Of a DNA stretch of 64,000 nt, positions 25,986 through 36,173 are shown one piece after another. Under the pieces are notes generated by a model that made no database searches, was not told where the DNA came from, and saw only the letters and a list, made by a program, of their open reading frames with translations. The DNA lies in contig SHXF01000006.1 in NCBI GenBank assembly GCA_009693435.1, positions 1 to 64,000 on the forward strand, in the 5' to 3' direction. A program made the position numbers and the translations under genes. Each line of letters opens with the position of its first letter. Position 1 is the first letter of the stretch. The DNA comes from Betaproteobacteria bacterium. Lineage in GTDB: Bacteria > Pseudomonadota > Gammaproteobacteria > Burkholderiales > SG8-39.

Positions 25986-27080
25986 TTACCCGACGCGAAA
26001 GCGCTCAATCACCTCCAGGTCGGGCTCCACACCCAGCCCGGGACCGTCGGGCACGGCGATGTAGCCGTCCCGCGCCGTACACCAGTCTCCCATCGGGTTG
26101 GCTTCGAGATTGCAGTTGCGATGCTCGCATACCACCTCGTTCTGCATCGCCGCCATCACGTGCAGCGACGCGATCAGCGCGGGTCCGGTGTAGGGGGCGT
26201 GGGGAATGGCTTTGATGCCGCGGCTCTCGGCGTAGGCAATGGACTTCCAGAGCTCGGTGACGCCGCCCATCTTGGCGATGGAAGGCTGCACGATGTCGAC
26301 CGCGCCGGCATCGGTAATGCGCCGCACGTCGTTGAAGTTGCCGAGGTTCTCGCCGGCTGCGATGGGAATGGGCGAACTTTTGCGGATCTGCGCGAGGCCG
26401 TCGAATTCGTCCGGCGGATAAAGCGGCTCTTCCAGCCAGGTGAAGTCATAGGGCGCGAGCTGGTGGGCCATGTCGAGGACGTCCTCGACGCTCGTCCAGG
26501 AACAATTGGTGTCCAGCATCAGGGTATATCCCGGCCCGACCGTATCGCGCGCCGCTGCGACGGCCCGCACGGTGTGCTCGTGCAATTTGATCTGGCGATA
26601 GCCGCGCTCCAGCGCCGCGTTGACGGCTTGCTGGACGATCGCCGGTTTTTCAAAGCGCATCAGAGTCGCGTAGGCAGACAAACGCGAGCGCTTTGCGCCG
26701 CCGAGCAAATGTGAAATCGGTTTGCCGGCAGCCTTGCCGGCGATATCCCAGAGCGCGATGTCCAGCCCCGACAGCGCGGAGGCGACCGGACCGTTGCGCG
26801 ACACATGCTGCAGGCGCCGCAGCAGATCGGTCATCAGCGTGGCACTATCGGACGGATCGCGCCCGATCGCGAGCGGCGTGACCAGGTCATTGAATGCAGC
26901 GATCGTGACCGGAGCGCCGATGAAGCTGAAGGCCTCCCCCCAGCCGGTCAGACCTTCGTCGGTGTCGACGCGAATGAAGAGGATATCCGCCATGCCCCTG
27001 GCGCCCGGGCCGTAAGCCGGCTTGGGTTCGTTGCGATCGGGAATGGAAACGAGAATGGGCTCGACGCGCGTGATCTTCAT
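25986..27080 (-). CDS. Mandelate racemase/muconate lactonizing enzyme family protein
   Basis: A 364-residue enolase-superfamily enzyme. Likely catalytic and metal residues are Lys165 and His167 (KLHEH), Asp190 (LDTN), Glu217/218 (EEP), Glu244 (GEN) and His294 (IPHAPY). These enzymes abstract a proton next to a carboxylate and act as racemases, epimerases, cycloisomerases or acid-sugar dehydratases. The open frame reaches 27170, but ATG 27080 has GGAG at correct spacing. It lies 55 bp downstream of the carboxylesterase gene, probably in one transcript. Confidence 0.87.
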   Translation of the reverse strand: MKITRVEPILVSIPDRNEPKPAYGPGARGMADILFIRVDTDEGLTGWGEAFSFIGAPVTIAAFNDLVTPLAIGRDPSDSATLMTDLLRRLQHVSRNGPVASALSGLDIALWDIAGKAAGKPISHLLGGAKRSRLSAYATLMRFEKPAIVQQAVNAALERGYRQIKLHEHTVRAVAAARDTVGPGYTLMLDTNCSWTSVEDVLDMAHQLAPYDFTWLEEPLYPPDEFDGLAQIRKSSPIPIAAGENLGNFNDVRRITDAGAVDIVQPSIAKMGGVTELWKSIAYAESRGIKAIPHAPYTGPALIASLHVMAAMQNEVVCEHRNCNLEANPMGDWCTARDGYIAVPDGPGLGVEPDLEVIERFRVG

Positions 27081-27135
27081 GAATTCTCCAGTTCGGTCCT
27101 GCGGAATCTGTCGTGCCAGTTGAATGCGGCGCCCG

Positions 27136-28734
<1,599 letters not shown>

Positions 28735-28868
28735 GATCAACCCTTCTTACTGAGGAGTCGCCTATTCAGGCGACAAAACCAAGCGGAAGTTAGTCGTGAA
28801 CCATAACCATGCCGTTGCCCAAATTCACGACTTGTGTGTAAGTCCTCCTGTCGATTGCGGCCCCGCCC

Positions 28869-29957
28869 TCAGACAGCCGCCGCTTCCGGTACCCGCGTCG
28901 GTTCGAGATGGCGCAACTGCGGTGCGACTTCCTTCATGAAGCGCGTCAACGAGCGCGCGCGCTTTTCGCGCGTTGCCCAGTCCTTGCCGGTGATCATGAG
29001 CAAGGTGCCGAAGCCGCCCGTGTCCTCGTAAAACTTGTGCAGCTGCCGCGCCACCGAGTCCGGATCGCCGAGCACGTACACGCCTGCTTCGACGAAATAG
29101 TCGAACGTCAGTTCATCGCCCGGCCGCTCCAGGTTGAGCATCTTGCTGATCACCTGCAGCATGCCGCGTTCGCGCTGGAAGGCAACTTCATGCGATGCGC
29201 CGGCACGGATGTCGTCGACTGCTTCGTCGAGCGAATCGGCGACGTAGATGATGCGCGCCGAAGACAGTTTCTTCAGTGGCATGGCGTGGCCCGCGGCCAG
29301 GGCCGCGCGCGCATAGATGTCGGCCTTGCGGCGGATTCCCCGCGGCGCTTCCAGCATCGCGGTGAGAAGGCCGTAGCCGCGCTCGGCCGCCATGCGAATG
29401 GTGGCATTGGTTTCACTCGCGGTGGCGATGGGCATGTGCGGCTGCGCCCAGGGCTTGGGGAGGGCGGTGATGCCCTTGCCCTTCCAGTGCCTGCCGTCCC
29501 AGTCGAAGGGCCGCTCGCTCGCCCAGCACTTCAGGATCAGTTCCAGCGCCTCCAGAAGGCGCGCATGGCGATCGTCGTAGCTGAGGCCGCGCTCATCGGT
29601 GAACATCGGGTTGGAGAATCCCGAACCGAAGCCGAACATGTAGCGGCCATTGCCGATGATGTGATCGGCGGTGGTCGCCCGGATCGCGGTATCCACGGGG
29701 TGATGCAGGTGGATGACGTTCACCGCCGTGCCCATGCGGATTTGCTTCGTCAATCCTGCGGCCTTGCACATCAACAGTTCGGGAACCGGCAAGGTGTCCA
29801 CCCGGTTCATGTACAGCGGCTCGCCATGGTGCTCGCTGATCCACGCATCGCGAAAGCCGAGTTGGTCCGCAAGCACGATCTCGTGGAGGTCTTCGTCGTA
29901 GGTTTGTGCCGCGCTGGTATGCGCACGAAAGCCGTGCGAGAAGATGCCGAATTCCAT
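28869..29957 (-). CDS. Luciferase-like monooxygenase (paralogue 1)
   Basis: A 362-residue flavin-dependent monooxygenase of the bacterial luciferase-like family. Conserved parts include DAWISEHH near the N-terminus, RMGTAVNVIHLHHPV, and MFGFGSGFSNPMF. These enzymes use reduced FMN supplied by a separate reductase; none is nearby. Two adjacent ATG codons are possible; the second (29957) has better spacing from GGGGAG. It is a close paralogue of the gene at 30064-31152, and its leader carries a perfect 13-bp hairpin also found before that gene. Confidence 0.88.
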   Translation of the reverse strand: MEFGIFSHGFRAHTSAAQTYDEDLHEIVLADQLGFRDAWISEHHGEPLYMNRVDTLPVPELLMCKAAGLTKQIRMGTAVNVIHLHHPVDTAIRATTADHIIGNGRYMFGFGSGFSNPMFTDERGLSYDDRHARLLEALELILKCWASERPFDWDGRHWKGKGITALPKPWAQPHMPIATASETNATIRMAAERGYGLLTAMLEAPRGIRRKADIYARAALAAGHAMPLKKLSSARIIYVADSLDEAVDDIRAGASHEVAFQRERGMLQVISKMLNLERPGDELTFDYFVEAGVYVLGDPDSVARQLHKFYEDTGGFGTLLMITGKDWATREKRARSLTRFMKEVAPQLRHLEPTRVPEAAAV

Positions 29958-29974
29958 CATTGCTCCCCGAATAT

Positions 29975-30007
29975 CACGCAGACGCCCGTGGAATGGGCGT
30001 CTGCGTG
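29975..30007 (-). promoter_or_regulatory. Leader hairpin before luciferase-like gene 1
   Basis: CACGCAGACGCCC (29975-29987) and GGGCGTCTGCGTG (29995-30007) form a perfect 13-bp stem with a 7-base loop, about 15 bases upstream of the start codon in the transcript. There is no T-run, so it is not a standard intrinsic terminator. A matching hairpin sits at the same place before the paralogue. Confidence 0.75.
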
Positions 30008-30009
30008 GT

Positions 30010-30031
30010 GTGCGCCGTGCGCACGGCGCAC
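30010..30031. repeat. Perfect 22-bp palindrome between the two luciferase-like genes
   Basis: GTGCGCCGTGC is followed directly by its reverse complement. It lies between the stop of the upstream paralogue (30064) and the leader hairpin of the downstream one. It could be a protein-binding site or an mRNA stabilising fold. It is not part of the duplicated leader, because nothing like it precedes the other gene. Confidence 0.7.
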
Positions 30032-30063
30032 GCTACGCAGCACGCCGGGCAGTCTCCGTGCCA

Positions 30064-31152
30064 TCAGGCCGCCACCCTATCCGGCAGCCGCGTCGGTTCC
30101 AGGTCGCGCAGCGTCGGCGCGACCTCCTGCATGAAGCGCGTCAGCGAACGTGCGCGCTTTTCCCGGGTGGCCCAGCCTTTGCCGGTGATCACCATCAGGG
30201 TGCCGAAGCCGCCGGCGTCGTCGTAGAAGGTGCGCAACTGCTTTGCCACCGAAGCCGGATCGCCCAGCATGTACACCCCCGCCTCGACGAAATCGTCGAA
30301 GACCAGTTCCTCCGCCGGCTTGGGCAGATTGAGCATCTTGCTCACCAGCCGCAGCAGGCCGCGCTCGCGCTGGAATTCAATCTCGTGCGAGGCGCCAGCG
30401 CGCATGTCATCCACGGCCTCCTTGCGCGAATCGGCGATGTAGATGAGGCGCGCCACCGACAGCTTTTTCAACGGCGCGGTGTGGCCCGCGGCCAGTGCCG
30501 TGCGCGCATAAAGATCGGCCTTACGCCTGATGGTCTGCGCCGATTCCAGATGGGCATTCAACAGCGTATAGCCGCGCTCGGCGGCCATGCGCACCGTCGA
30601 CTCGGTTTCGCTGGCCGTGGCGATGGGCATGTGCGGCTTCGCGAACGGCTTGGGCAGGGCGACGATGCCCTTGCCCTGCCAGTGCTTGCCTTCCCAGTCG
30701 AAGGGCTGGTCGGTGGTCCAGCATTTCAGGATCAGTTCCAGCGCCTCCAGCAGCCGCGGATGGCGATCGTCGTAGCTGAGGCCGCGTTCGTTGCTGAACA
30801 TCGGATTGGAGAAGCCCGAGCCGAAGCCGAACATGTAGCGCCCGCCGCCGATGATGTGATCGGTGGTGGCCGCCTTGATCGCGGTATCGACCGGGTGCTG
30901 CAGGTGGATCACGTTCACCGCCGCGCCCATGCGGATTTGTTTCGTCAGCCCGGCGGCCTTGCACATCAGCAGTTCCGGAACCGGCAAAGTGTCCACGCGG
31001 TTGACATAGACCGGCTCGCCGTGGTGCTCGCTGATCCACGCATCGCGAAAGCCGAGCTGGTCCGCGAGCACGATCTCGTGCAGGTCCTCGTCGTAGGTCT
31101 GCGCCGCGCTGGTGTGGGGCCGGAAGCCGTTCGAAAAAATGCCGAATTCCAT
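30064..31152 (-). CDS. Luciferase-like monooxygenase (paralogue 2)
   Basis: A 362-residue flavin monooxygenase, very similar throughout to paralogue 1 (for example DAWISEHHGEP, FGFGSGFSNPMF). The open frame runs up to 31287, but the protein start and the AAGGAG site before ATG 31152 match those of the paralogue. It is upstream of paralogue 1 on the same strand and is separated by about 100 bp that hold a 22-bp palindrome and a hairpin. The pair arose by tandem duplication, including the leader. Confidence 0.88.
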   Translation of the reverse strand: MEFGIFSNGFRPHTSAAQTYDEDLHEIVLADQLGFRDAWISEHHGEPVYVNRVDTLPVPELLMCKAAGLTKQIRMGAAVNVIHLQHPVDTAIKAATTDHIIGGGRYMFGFGSGFSNPMFSNERGLSYDDRHPRLLEALELILKCWTTDQPFDWEGKHWQGKGIVALPKPFAKPHMPIATASETESTVRMAAERGYTLLNAHLESAQTIRRKADLYARTALAAGHTAPLKKLSVARLIYIADSRKEAVDDMRAGASHEIEFQRERGLLRLVSKMLNLPKPAEELVFDDFVEAGVYMLGDPASVAKQLRTFYDDAGGFGTLMVITGKGWATREKRARSLTRFMQEVAPTLRDLEPTRLPDRVAA

Positions 31153-31169
31153 CATTGCTCCTTGAATTT

Positions 31170-31202
31170 CACGCAGGTACCCGTGGAATGGGCATCTGCG
31201 TG
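31170..31202 (-). promoter_or_regulatory. Leader hairpin before luciferase-like gene 2
   Basis: CACGCAGGTACCC and GGGCATCTGCGTG flank the same GTGGAAT loop seen at 29988-29994. The stem has one mismatch and one G-T pair. It is placed relative to the start codon exactly as in the downstream paralogue, so the element was duplicated with the gene and has been largely kept. Confidence 0.7.
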
Positions 31203-31308
31203 AAGCGCCGCGATAGGCTGCGATGTCCGGGTGCGGATCGCGCCCGTTGCTGCCGGTGCGTGCTGCTCGCGCGTGCTGCTTGCGCAACTCCTTTGCGCGC
31301 GGATCCGC

Positions 31309-33645
31309 TCAGTGCTTTGCATCCCGCAGCGCCTGCCACACGCGCTGCGGCGTGAGCGGCGTGTCGATATGCGCGACACCGCGGGCATGGAGCGCGTCCA
31401 GCACCGCGTTGACGACCGTCGGCAAGGAGCCCGCGACCCCGGCTTCGCCGCAGCCCTTCACGCCCAGCGGATTGGTCTTTGCCGGCATCGGCCGCGAAGT
31501 GAAATCGATGTTCGCCATGTCATCGGCGCGCGGCAGGCAGTAGTCCATCAGCGACCCGGTGAGCAGCTGGCCCTGGTCGTCATAGACGGTGCGCTCCATC
31601 AGCGCCTGCCCGACGCCCTGGCCGATGCCGCCGTGCACCTGTCCTTCCACCACCATGGGATTGATCAAGGTGCCGAAATCGTCCACCACCGAATAGCGCA
31701 GGATCCTGACCACGCCGGTTTCCGGATCGACTTCGACTTCGGCCACATGGCTGCCGTTCGGAAAGGTCGCAGGCGCGGTGTTGTGGCTGACGGCCGCGTC
31801 GAGTTTCTGCGGCATGTCCTCGGGCAGGTTCGTGAGCGTGCGCACCCGCGAGGCGAGTTCCATGATGCCGATGTCGCGGTCGGTGCCGACCACGCGGAAC
31901 CGGCCTGCGTTGAATTCGATGTCATCGGAGGCCGCCTCCAGCACCCGCCCGGCCAGCTTGCGGCCATTTTCAATGACCAGCTTCGATGCTTCGATGATGG
32001 CGCCCGAGGTGGCCACCGCGGAGCGCGAGCCACCCGACATCCCCGGACCTATCATCTGGTCGCTGTCGGTCTGGTCCAGTTTGATGGCGTCGAAGGGGAT
32101 GCCCAGGGTATGGCTCAACACCTGAGCGAACGGGGCGGCGTGGCCCATGCCGAAATCCTTGCCCGCATTCACCAGGGTCACCGTGCCGTCGCCGTTGAAG
32201 CGGATGTCGGCCAGTTCCTTGCCGGGTCCCGCGGTGTGTTCCAGGTAGGAACTCACCGCGATGCCGCGCAACATGCCGCGTGCCTCCGACTCGCGCCGGC
32301 GCGCGGCAAAACCCGCCCAGTCGGCCTTCTTTACGACGGCCTCGAGGCATCCGGGAAAATCACCCGAATCGTAGACCGGGCCGTTGGGCGTGGTCCAGGG
32401 CAGGTCGCCCGGGCGCACCAGATTGCGCCGGCGCAGTTCGACCCGGTCGATGCCGGTCTCGCGCGCCGCCTGGTCGATCAGCCGTTCGATGATGTACTTC
32501 GATTCCGGCCGTCCGGCGCCGCGATACGGCCCGGTCGGCACGGTGTTGGTCAGCACCGCGCGCACGCTCACCGACATCGCCTTGATGCGATACACAGAGG
32601 GCAGGTTGCGCGCCAGCACCGCGGTGGGCGAGAGGGCGCCCATCAAGGTGACGTAGGCGCCGACGTCGCCCCATCCGGTCAGGCGTATGGCGAGGAAATG
32701 GCCGTCGCGGTCCAGCGCGAGTTCGCTGTCTATCAGGCTGGCGCGGCCGTGGTGGTCGGTGAGAAAACTCTCCTGGCGATCGGCGCACCACTTGACCGGC
32801 CGGCCGAGCTTGCGCGCGGCGAACATCACCGCGATGGTGGCGTCGTAAGGCTGGCCCTTCATGCCGAACGAGCCGCCCACGTCGCCGCAGATCACGCGCA
32901 CTTTGGCCGGCGGCACGCCCAGCACCGTGGCGAGCGAACCGCGCAGGCCGAAGGCGCCCTGGCTGCCGGCGTAGACGGTGAATCTTCCGCTGGCGCTATC
33001 GTAATCGGCGAGCGCCGCGCGCGGCTCCATGGCCAGCACCACCAGCCGGTTGTTGTCCAGGCGCAGCCGGGTGACGTGCGCGGCCTGCGCGAATGCGGCC
33101 GTGGTGGCGGCTTCGTCGCCATCGAAGAAATCGACACAGACGTTGCGCGGCACGTCGTCGAACAGCGCCGGCGCATCCTGCGACAGCGTCATGTCGGTGA
33201 TGGGCGTCATCGCCTCGATGTCGGCTGCGATCAATTCGGCGGCGTCGCGCGCCTGGGCTGCGGTTTCGGCAATCACCACCGCAATCGCCTGTCCGACGTG
33301 GCGCACGCGTCCCACCGCAAGCGCCGGGTAGTAGGGCACCTTGATCGGGCTGCCGTCGCGACTCTTGACCGGCATCGCGTGCGGAAAGCCCTTGCAGCCT
33401 TCGGCCTCGAGGTCGGCGCCGGTGTAGACCGCGAGCACACCCGGCGCCGCGAGCGCGGCGGCGGTGTCGATCGCGACGATGCGCCCGTGGGACTGCACCG
33501 AGCGCGCAATGGCCGCATAGGCCTGGCCCGGCAGGCTCACGTCGTCGGTGTAGCGGCCGCGGCCAGTCAGGAGGCGCGGGTCTTCGGTGCGCAATACCGG
33601 CTGGCCGATGCTGAATCTGGGATCAAGTGCAGTGTGCTGTGGCAT
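31309..33645 (-). CDS. Xanthine dehydrogenase family molybdopterin-binding subunit
   Basis: A 778-residue large subunit of the CoxL/XdhB type. It carries GDVGGSFGMKG and a PYRGAGRPE active-site loop (form II type rather than the CO-dehydrogenase Cys loop), and ends with GCGEAGVAGS containing the catalytic Glu. It hydroxylates a heterocycle or aldehyde at a molybdenum centre. The FAD and [2Fe-2S] subunits that normally accompany it are absent on both sides, so it is an orphan here. It follows the MetE-like gene by 77 bp and precedes the monooxygenase pair on the same strand. Confidence 0.88.
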   Translation of the reverse strand: MPQHTALDPRFSIGQPVLRTEDPRLLTGRGRYTDDVSLPGQAYAAIARSVQSHGRIVAIDTAAALAAPGVLAVYTGADLEAEGCKGFPHAMPVKSRDGSPIKVPYYPALAVGRVRHVGQAIAVVIAETAAQARDAAELIAADIEAMTPITDMTLSQDAPALFDDVPRNVCVDFFDGDEAATTAAFAQAAHVTRLRLDNNRLVVLAMEPRAALADYDSASGRFTVYAGSQGAFGLRGSLATVLGVPPAKVRVICGDVGGSFGMKGQPYDATIAVMFAARKLGRPVKWCADRQESFLTDHHGRASLIDSELALDRDGHFLAIRLTGWGDVGAYVTLMGALSPTAVLARNLPSVYRIKAMSVSVRAVLTNTVPTGPYRGAGRPESKYIIERLIDQAARETGIDRVELRRRNLVRPGDLPWTTPNGPVYDSGDFPGCLEAVVKKADWAGFAARRRESEARGMLRGIAVSSYLEHTAGPGKELADIRFNGDGTVTLVNAGKDFGMGHAAPFAQVLSHTLGIPFDAIKLDQTDSDQMIGPGMSGGSRSAVATSGAIIEASKLVIENGRKLAGRVLEAASDDIEFNAGRFRVVGTDRDIGIMELASRVRTLTNLPEDMPQKLDAAVSHNTAPATFPNGSHVAEVEVDPETGVVRILRYSVVDDFGTLINPMVVEGQVHGGIGQGVGQALMERTVYDDQGQLLTGSLMDYCLPRADDMANIDFTSRPMPAKTNPLGVKGCGEAGVAGSLPTVVNAVLDALHARGVAHIDTPLTPQRVWQALRDAKH

Positions 33646-33722
33646 GACTCGTCGCTCGCTTTAGGTTGTCGATGTTTGTTGAAGAAAGTGTTGATGGGCC
33701 GGCCGATTGCCGGGTTGTCCAT

Positions 33723-34778
33723 TTAGTGTCCGGCTTCGTTGTGTTGTCCGGCTTCGCCGCGATCGGCCGCTCCCGCGTGCACGCGCATGAAGTCCATGAC
33801 CGTTTCCGGCGTGCGCGCGCGCGCGATGCCGCACTCGGCGGCGATGCCGAAATCGCGCACCACTTTGCGCGCCGCCGCCATGCGCCGCATCGTGCCCGCC
33901 ACGCCGTCCCGCGCGTGCACCAGCCCGAGATACAGCTCGGTGCCGGCCGGCAGGCGCAGGTCCTTGAGCGGCGCGAAAAAAGCATCGTCGTCGCGCGCGA
34001 TCGGGACCGGCATGTGCATGAACGCAATCGGTCGGGCCACGCTCGCCACGATGAGATTGGCCAACCCCGCCATTTTGGACGCATCCTGCGGTTCGACGAA
34101 ATGTTTCGCATCGAGATCGCCGTAGCACAGGTGGAATCCCAGTTCGACCGCAGCCGGCACCGGCGCGGAGATGCGAGCGAACTGACCGGCGAACACCTGC
34201 TCCATGCCGGGGAAAGACGGCATCGCCGTCCAGCGGCCGTCCCAGATCAGCATCTCGAAACAGACATCCCATTGGATGGCGAGATCTGCATGCGGAATCG
34301 CGGCGCACAGGGTCGTCACTTCGCGGATCATCGCCTGCTCGTACGCCGCAAGCACCGCCGCGCGCACCTCCGCGGCAATGATGCGGCCGATCACCGCGAA
34401 GGGCGTCGGCAGGCACACCTGGAAGCGGATGCCGCGCGGCAGCGTGCCCGCGTCGCGCGCCTTCAGAAAATCGAGATACGAGGCGCGCGCCTCGCGCGCA
34501 TAGCCCAGCTCGCCGAAGCGCACCTCTTCCGGTTTCACGCCCTCGGCCAGGGTGAGCGGCAGGAAGCCGGTCGCCGTGGTCGCGGTGTTTCCGCGGTCCA
34601 CCTGCAGGAACGGATTGGCGCGCAGCAGCGGGTACTGCCAGCTGGTCCACAGGCGCCGGCCGCCGGGTTCGCCGTCGGGCACGCGCTTCAGATGCCTGCC
34701 GAGCAGCTTGCCGGCGGTGAGAAATACTTCATCGACCGTGTCGAGGCCGATGCTGCCTACCAGGTGGACCGAGGTCAT
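33723..34778 (-). CDS. MetE/UROD-superfamily-like protein
   Basis: About 351 residues with the overall look of the C-terminal catalytic barrel of cobalamin-independent methionine synthase: an early HLVGSIGLD, then LPTPFAVIGRII, ADLAIQWDVCFE, and LYLGLVHARDG near the end. A His-Cys pair FHLCYGD may be a metal site. The function is not assigned; such stand-alone proteins are often annotated hypothetical or methyltransferase-like. ATG 34778 is chosen over 34784 on spacing. The C-terminus (GEAGQHNEAGH) is a doubled 18-bp segment. Confidence 0.6.
   Translation of the reverse strand: MTSVHLVGSIGLDTVDEVFLTAGKLLGRHLKRVPDGEPGGRRLWTSWQYPLLRANPFLQVDRGNTATTATGFLPLTLAEGVKPEEVRFGELGYAREARASYLDFLKARDAGTLPRGIRFQVCLPTPFAVIGRIIAAEVRAAVLAAYEQAMIREVTTLCAAIPHADLAIQWDVCFEMLIWDGRWTAMPSFPGMEQVFAGQFARISAPVPAAVELGFHLCYGDLDAKHFVEPQDASKMAGLANLIVASVARPIAFMHMPVPIARDDDAFFAPLKDLRLPAGTELYLGLVHARDGVAGTMRRMAAARKVVRDFGIAAECGIARARTPETVMDFMRVHAGAADRGEAGQHNEAGH
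33727..33762. repeat. Two 18-bp copies at the 3' end of the MetE-like gene
   Basis: TGTCCGGCTTCG recurs at 33727 and 33745 in two 18-bp units that abut the stop codon at 33723-33725. The effect is a repeated EAG motif in the last residues. It is one of several terminal duplications in this window. Confidence 0.6.
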
Positions 34779-35007
34779 GTGCATTTCCCGAGGTGTTGTG
34801 CGTGTCGTTCAAGCGGCGATGCGGCGGTGTCGATCAAAGCGGGCGATCAATATCGGTCGACTGCCATGAAGGGCGGCGCTTTCGACGGTTATTGCCGATC
34901 CGCGCAGCGCAGGAAAAATCGCCCGCCAGGCAAAGTATAAATGGTCCCGCCGGAATCGATGGATTCGGTGCGCGATGCGGTGCGGTAACATGGCGACGGA
35001 GGTCTCC

Positions 35008-35940
35008 ATGCCCGACAACCAGCTCCCTTCCTCATACGATTTCGTCCCCATCGTCGACCGCCAGCCGTTGCGTTTTCCCAATGGCGCGCGCATCGCGGTC
35101 CTGCTCACCCTGAACATCGAATACTGGGAAGCCGAGCGTTCCGGGCAGAAGGAGCCGCTGTTCACCGGCGGGCCGATGACCATACCGCATCCGTTGCCCG
35201 GCGACGTGTGGGACTCGGCAAACTGGACCTGGCGCGAGTACGGCCAGCGGGTGGGGGTGTGGCGGGTGTTCGATCTGTGCGATCGGCTGGGCATCGCCCT
35301 GTCCTGCACCGTGAACGGCCTGACGCTCACCGAGCGGCCGCGCATCGTCGATGCGGTGCGGGAACGCGGCTGGGAACTGGTGCCGCACAACTGGGCGCAG
35401 AACGACATTCTCACGTATTACGCGCACCGTCCCGAAGCCGAGCGCGAGATCATCACCCGTACCCTGGATACCTTCGAGCGCGTGGTGGGCCGGCCGGCCA
35501 GGGCCTGGCTGTCCTCGGCGCTGCGCAGCAGCCGGCACACGCCGGCTTTTCTCGTCGAGCGCGGCGTGATTGCTTTCAGCGATTACCTGAACGACGACCA
35601 GCCCTACCTGATACGCACCGTGAACGGTCCCATCGTCTGCGTGCCCTACTCCAACGACGTCAACGACTTCAACATGTTCGCCCGCGGCGGCATGACGCCC
35701 GCGTTCGGCGTGGAGACGCTGAAGGCCTGCTTCGACCAGCTCTACGCCGAGGGCGAGCAGGGCGGGCGCATCATGAACTTCGGCCTGCATCCGCACGTGA
35801 TCGGCCAGCCCTACCGCATCGGCGCGCTGCGCGACTTCCTTGAATACGCCAAAGCCAAGCAGCACGTCTGGTTCGCCTCGCGCGAGGAGATCGCGGCCTG
35901 GTATCTGGAAAATCATGCATCGCATATTGCAGTCAAGTGA
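35008..35940 (+). CDS. Polysaccharide deacetylase family protein (PuuE/allantoinase-like)
   Basis: A 310-residue NodB-fold hydrolase. It starts with RIAVLLTLNIEYWE in place of the usual TFDDG, which is typical of the PuuE-like branch, and continues with VPHNWAQND and NFGLHPHVIGQPYRI, which supply metal and catalytic His residues. Members deacetylate sugars or hydrolyse cyclic ureides. GGAGGT at 34998-35003 supports ATG 35008. It is divergent from the MetE-like gene and is followed by an intergenic repeat cluster and a Bug gene. Confidence 0.82.
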   Translation: MPDNQLPSSYDFVPIVDRQPLRFPNGARIAVLLTLNIEYWEAERSGQKEPLFTGGPMTIPHPLPGDVWDSANWTWREYGQRVGVWRVFDLCDRLGIALSCTVNGLTLTERPRIVDAVRERGWELVPHNWAQNDILTYYAHRPEAEREIITRTLDTFERVVGRPARAWLSSALRSSRHTPAFLVERGVIAFSDYLNDDQPYLIRTVNGPIVCVPYSNDVNDFNMFARGGMTPAFGVETLKACFDQLYAEGEQGGRIMNFGLHPHVIGQPYRIGALRDFLEYAKAKQHVWFASREEIAAWYLENHASHIAVK

Positions 35941-35988
35941 ACGGTGAACGCAGTCATTGCGCTATCAGTGACAGGCCACCCACCCGAT

Positions 35989-36157
35989 CCGTTCGTCTTG
36001 AACCCTTCAGTTCCATTCGTTCTGAGCCGTTCCGTTCCGTTCGTCCTGAGCCTGTCGAAGGACCACATGAGACCAACCCGTTCCATACGTCCCGAGCCTT
36101 TCTGTTCCGTTCGTCCTGAGCCTTTCCGTCCCGTTCGTCCTGAGCCTGTCGAAGGAC
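35989..36157 (+). repeat. Cluster of degenerate intergenic repeats
   Basis: At least six related copies of a segment built around CGTTCGTCCTGAGCC lie in 170 bp. Two of them, near 36037-36063 and 36131-36157, are full copies continuing with TGTCGAAGGAC. This motif is a widespread intergenic repeat in many proteobacterial genomes. The array ends 17 bp before the Bug start codon, so it is part of that gene's leader or promoter region. Confidence 0.75.
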
Positions 36158-36173
36158 AACCTGAGGAGTACGC

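Noticed and set aside
29975..30007. Intrinsic terminator of the upstream monooxygenase gene
   Set aside because: The stem is perfect, but no T-run follows and it lies next to the start of the downstream gene, with a counterpart before the first gene of the pair.
31231..33726. An 831-codon forward open frame opposite the molybdopterin hydroxylase
   Set aside because: It is an antisense shadow of a clearly recognisable enzyme, with His/Arg-rich low-quality translation.
35989..36157. CRISPR array
   Set aside because: The copies are degenerate and irregularly spaced, and they match a common intergenic repeat family.
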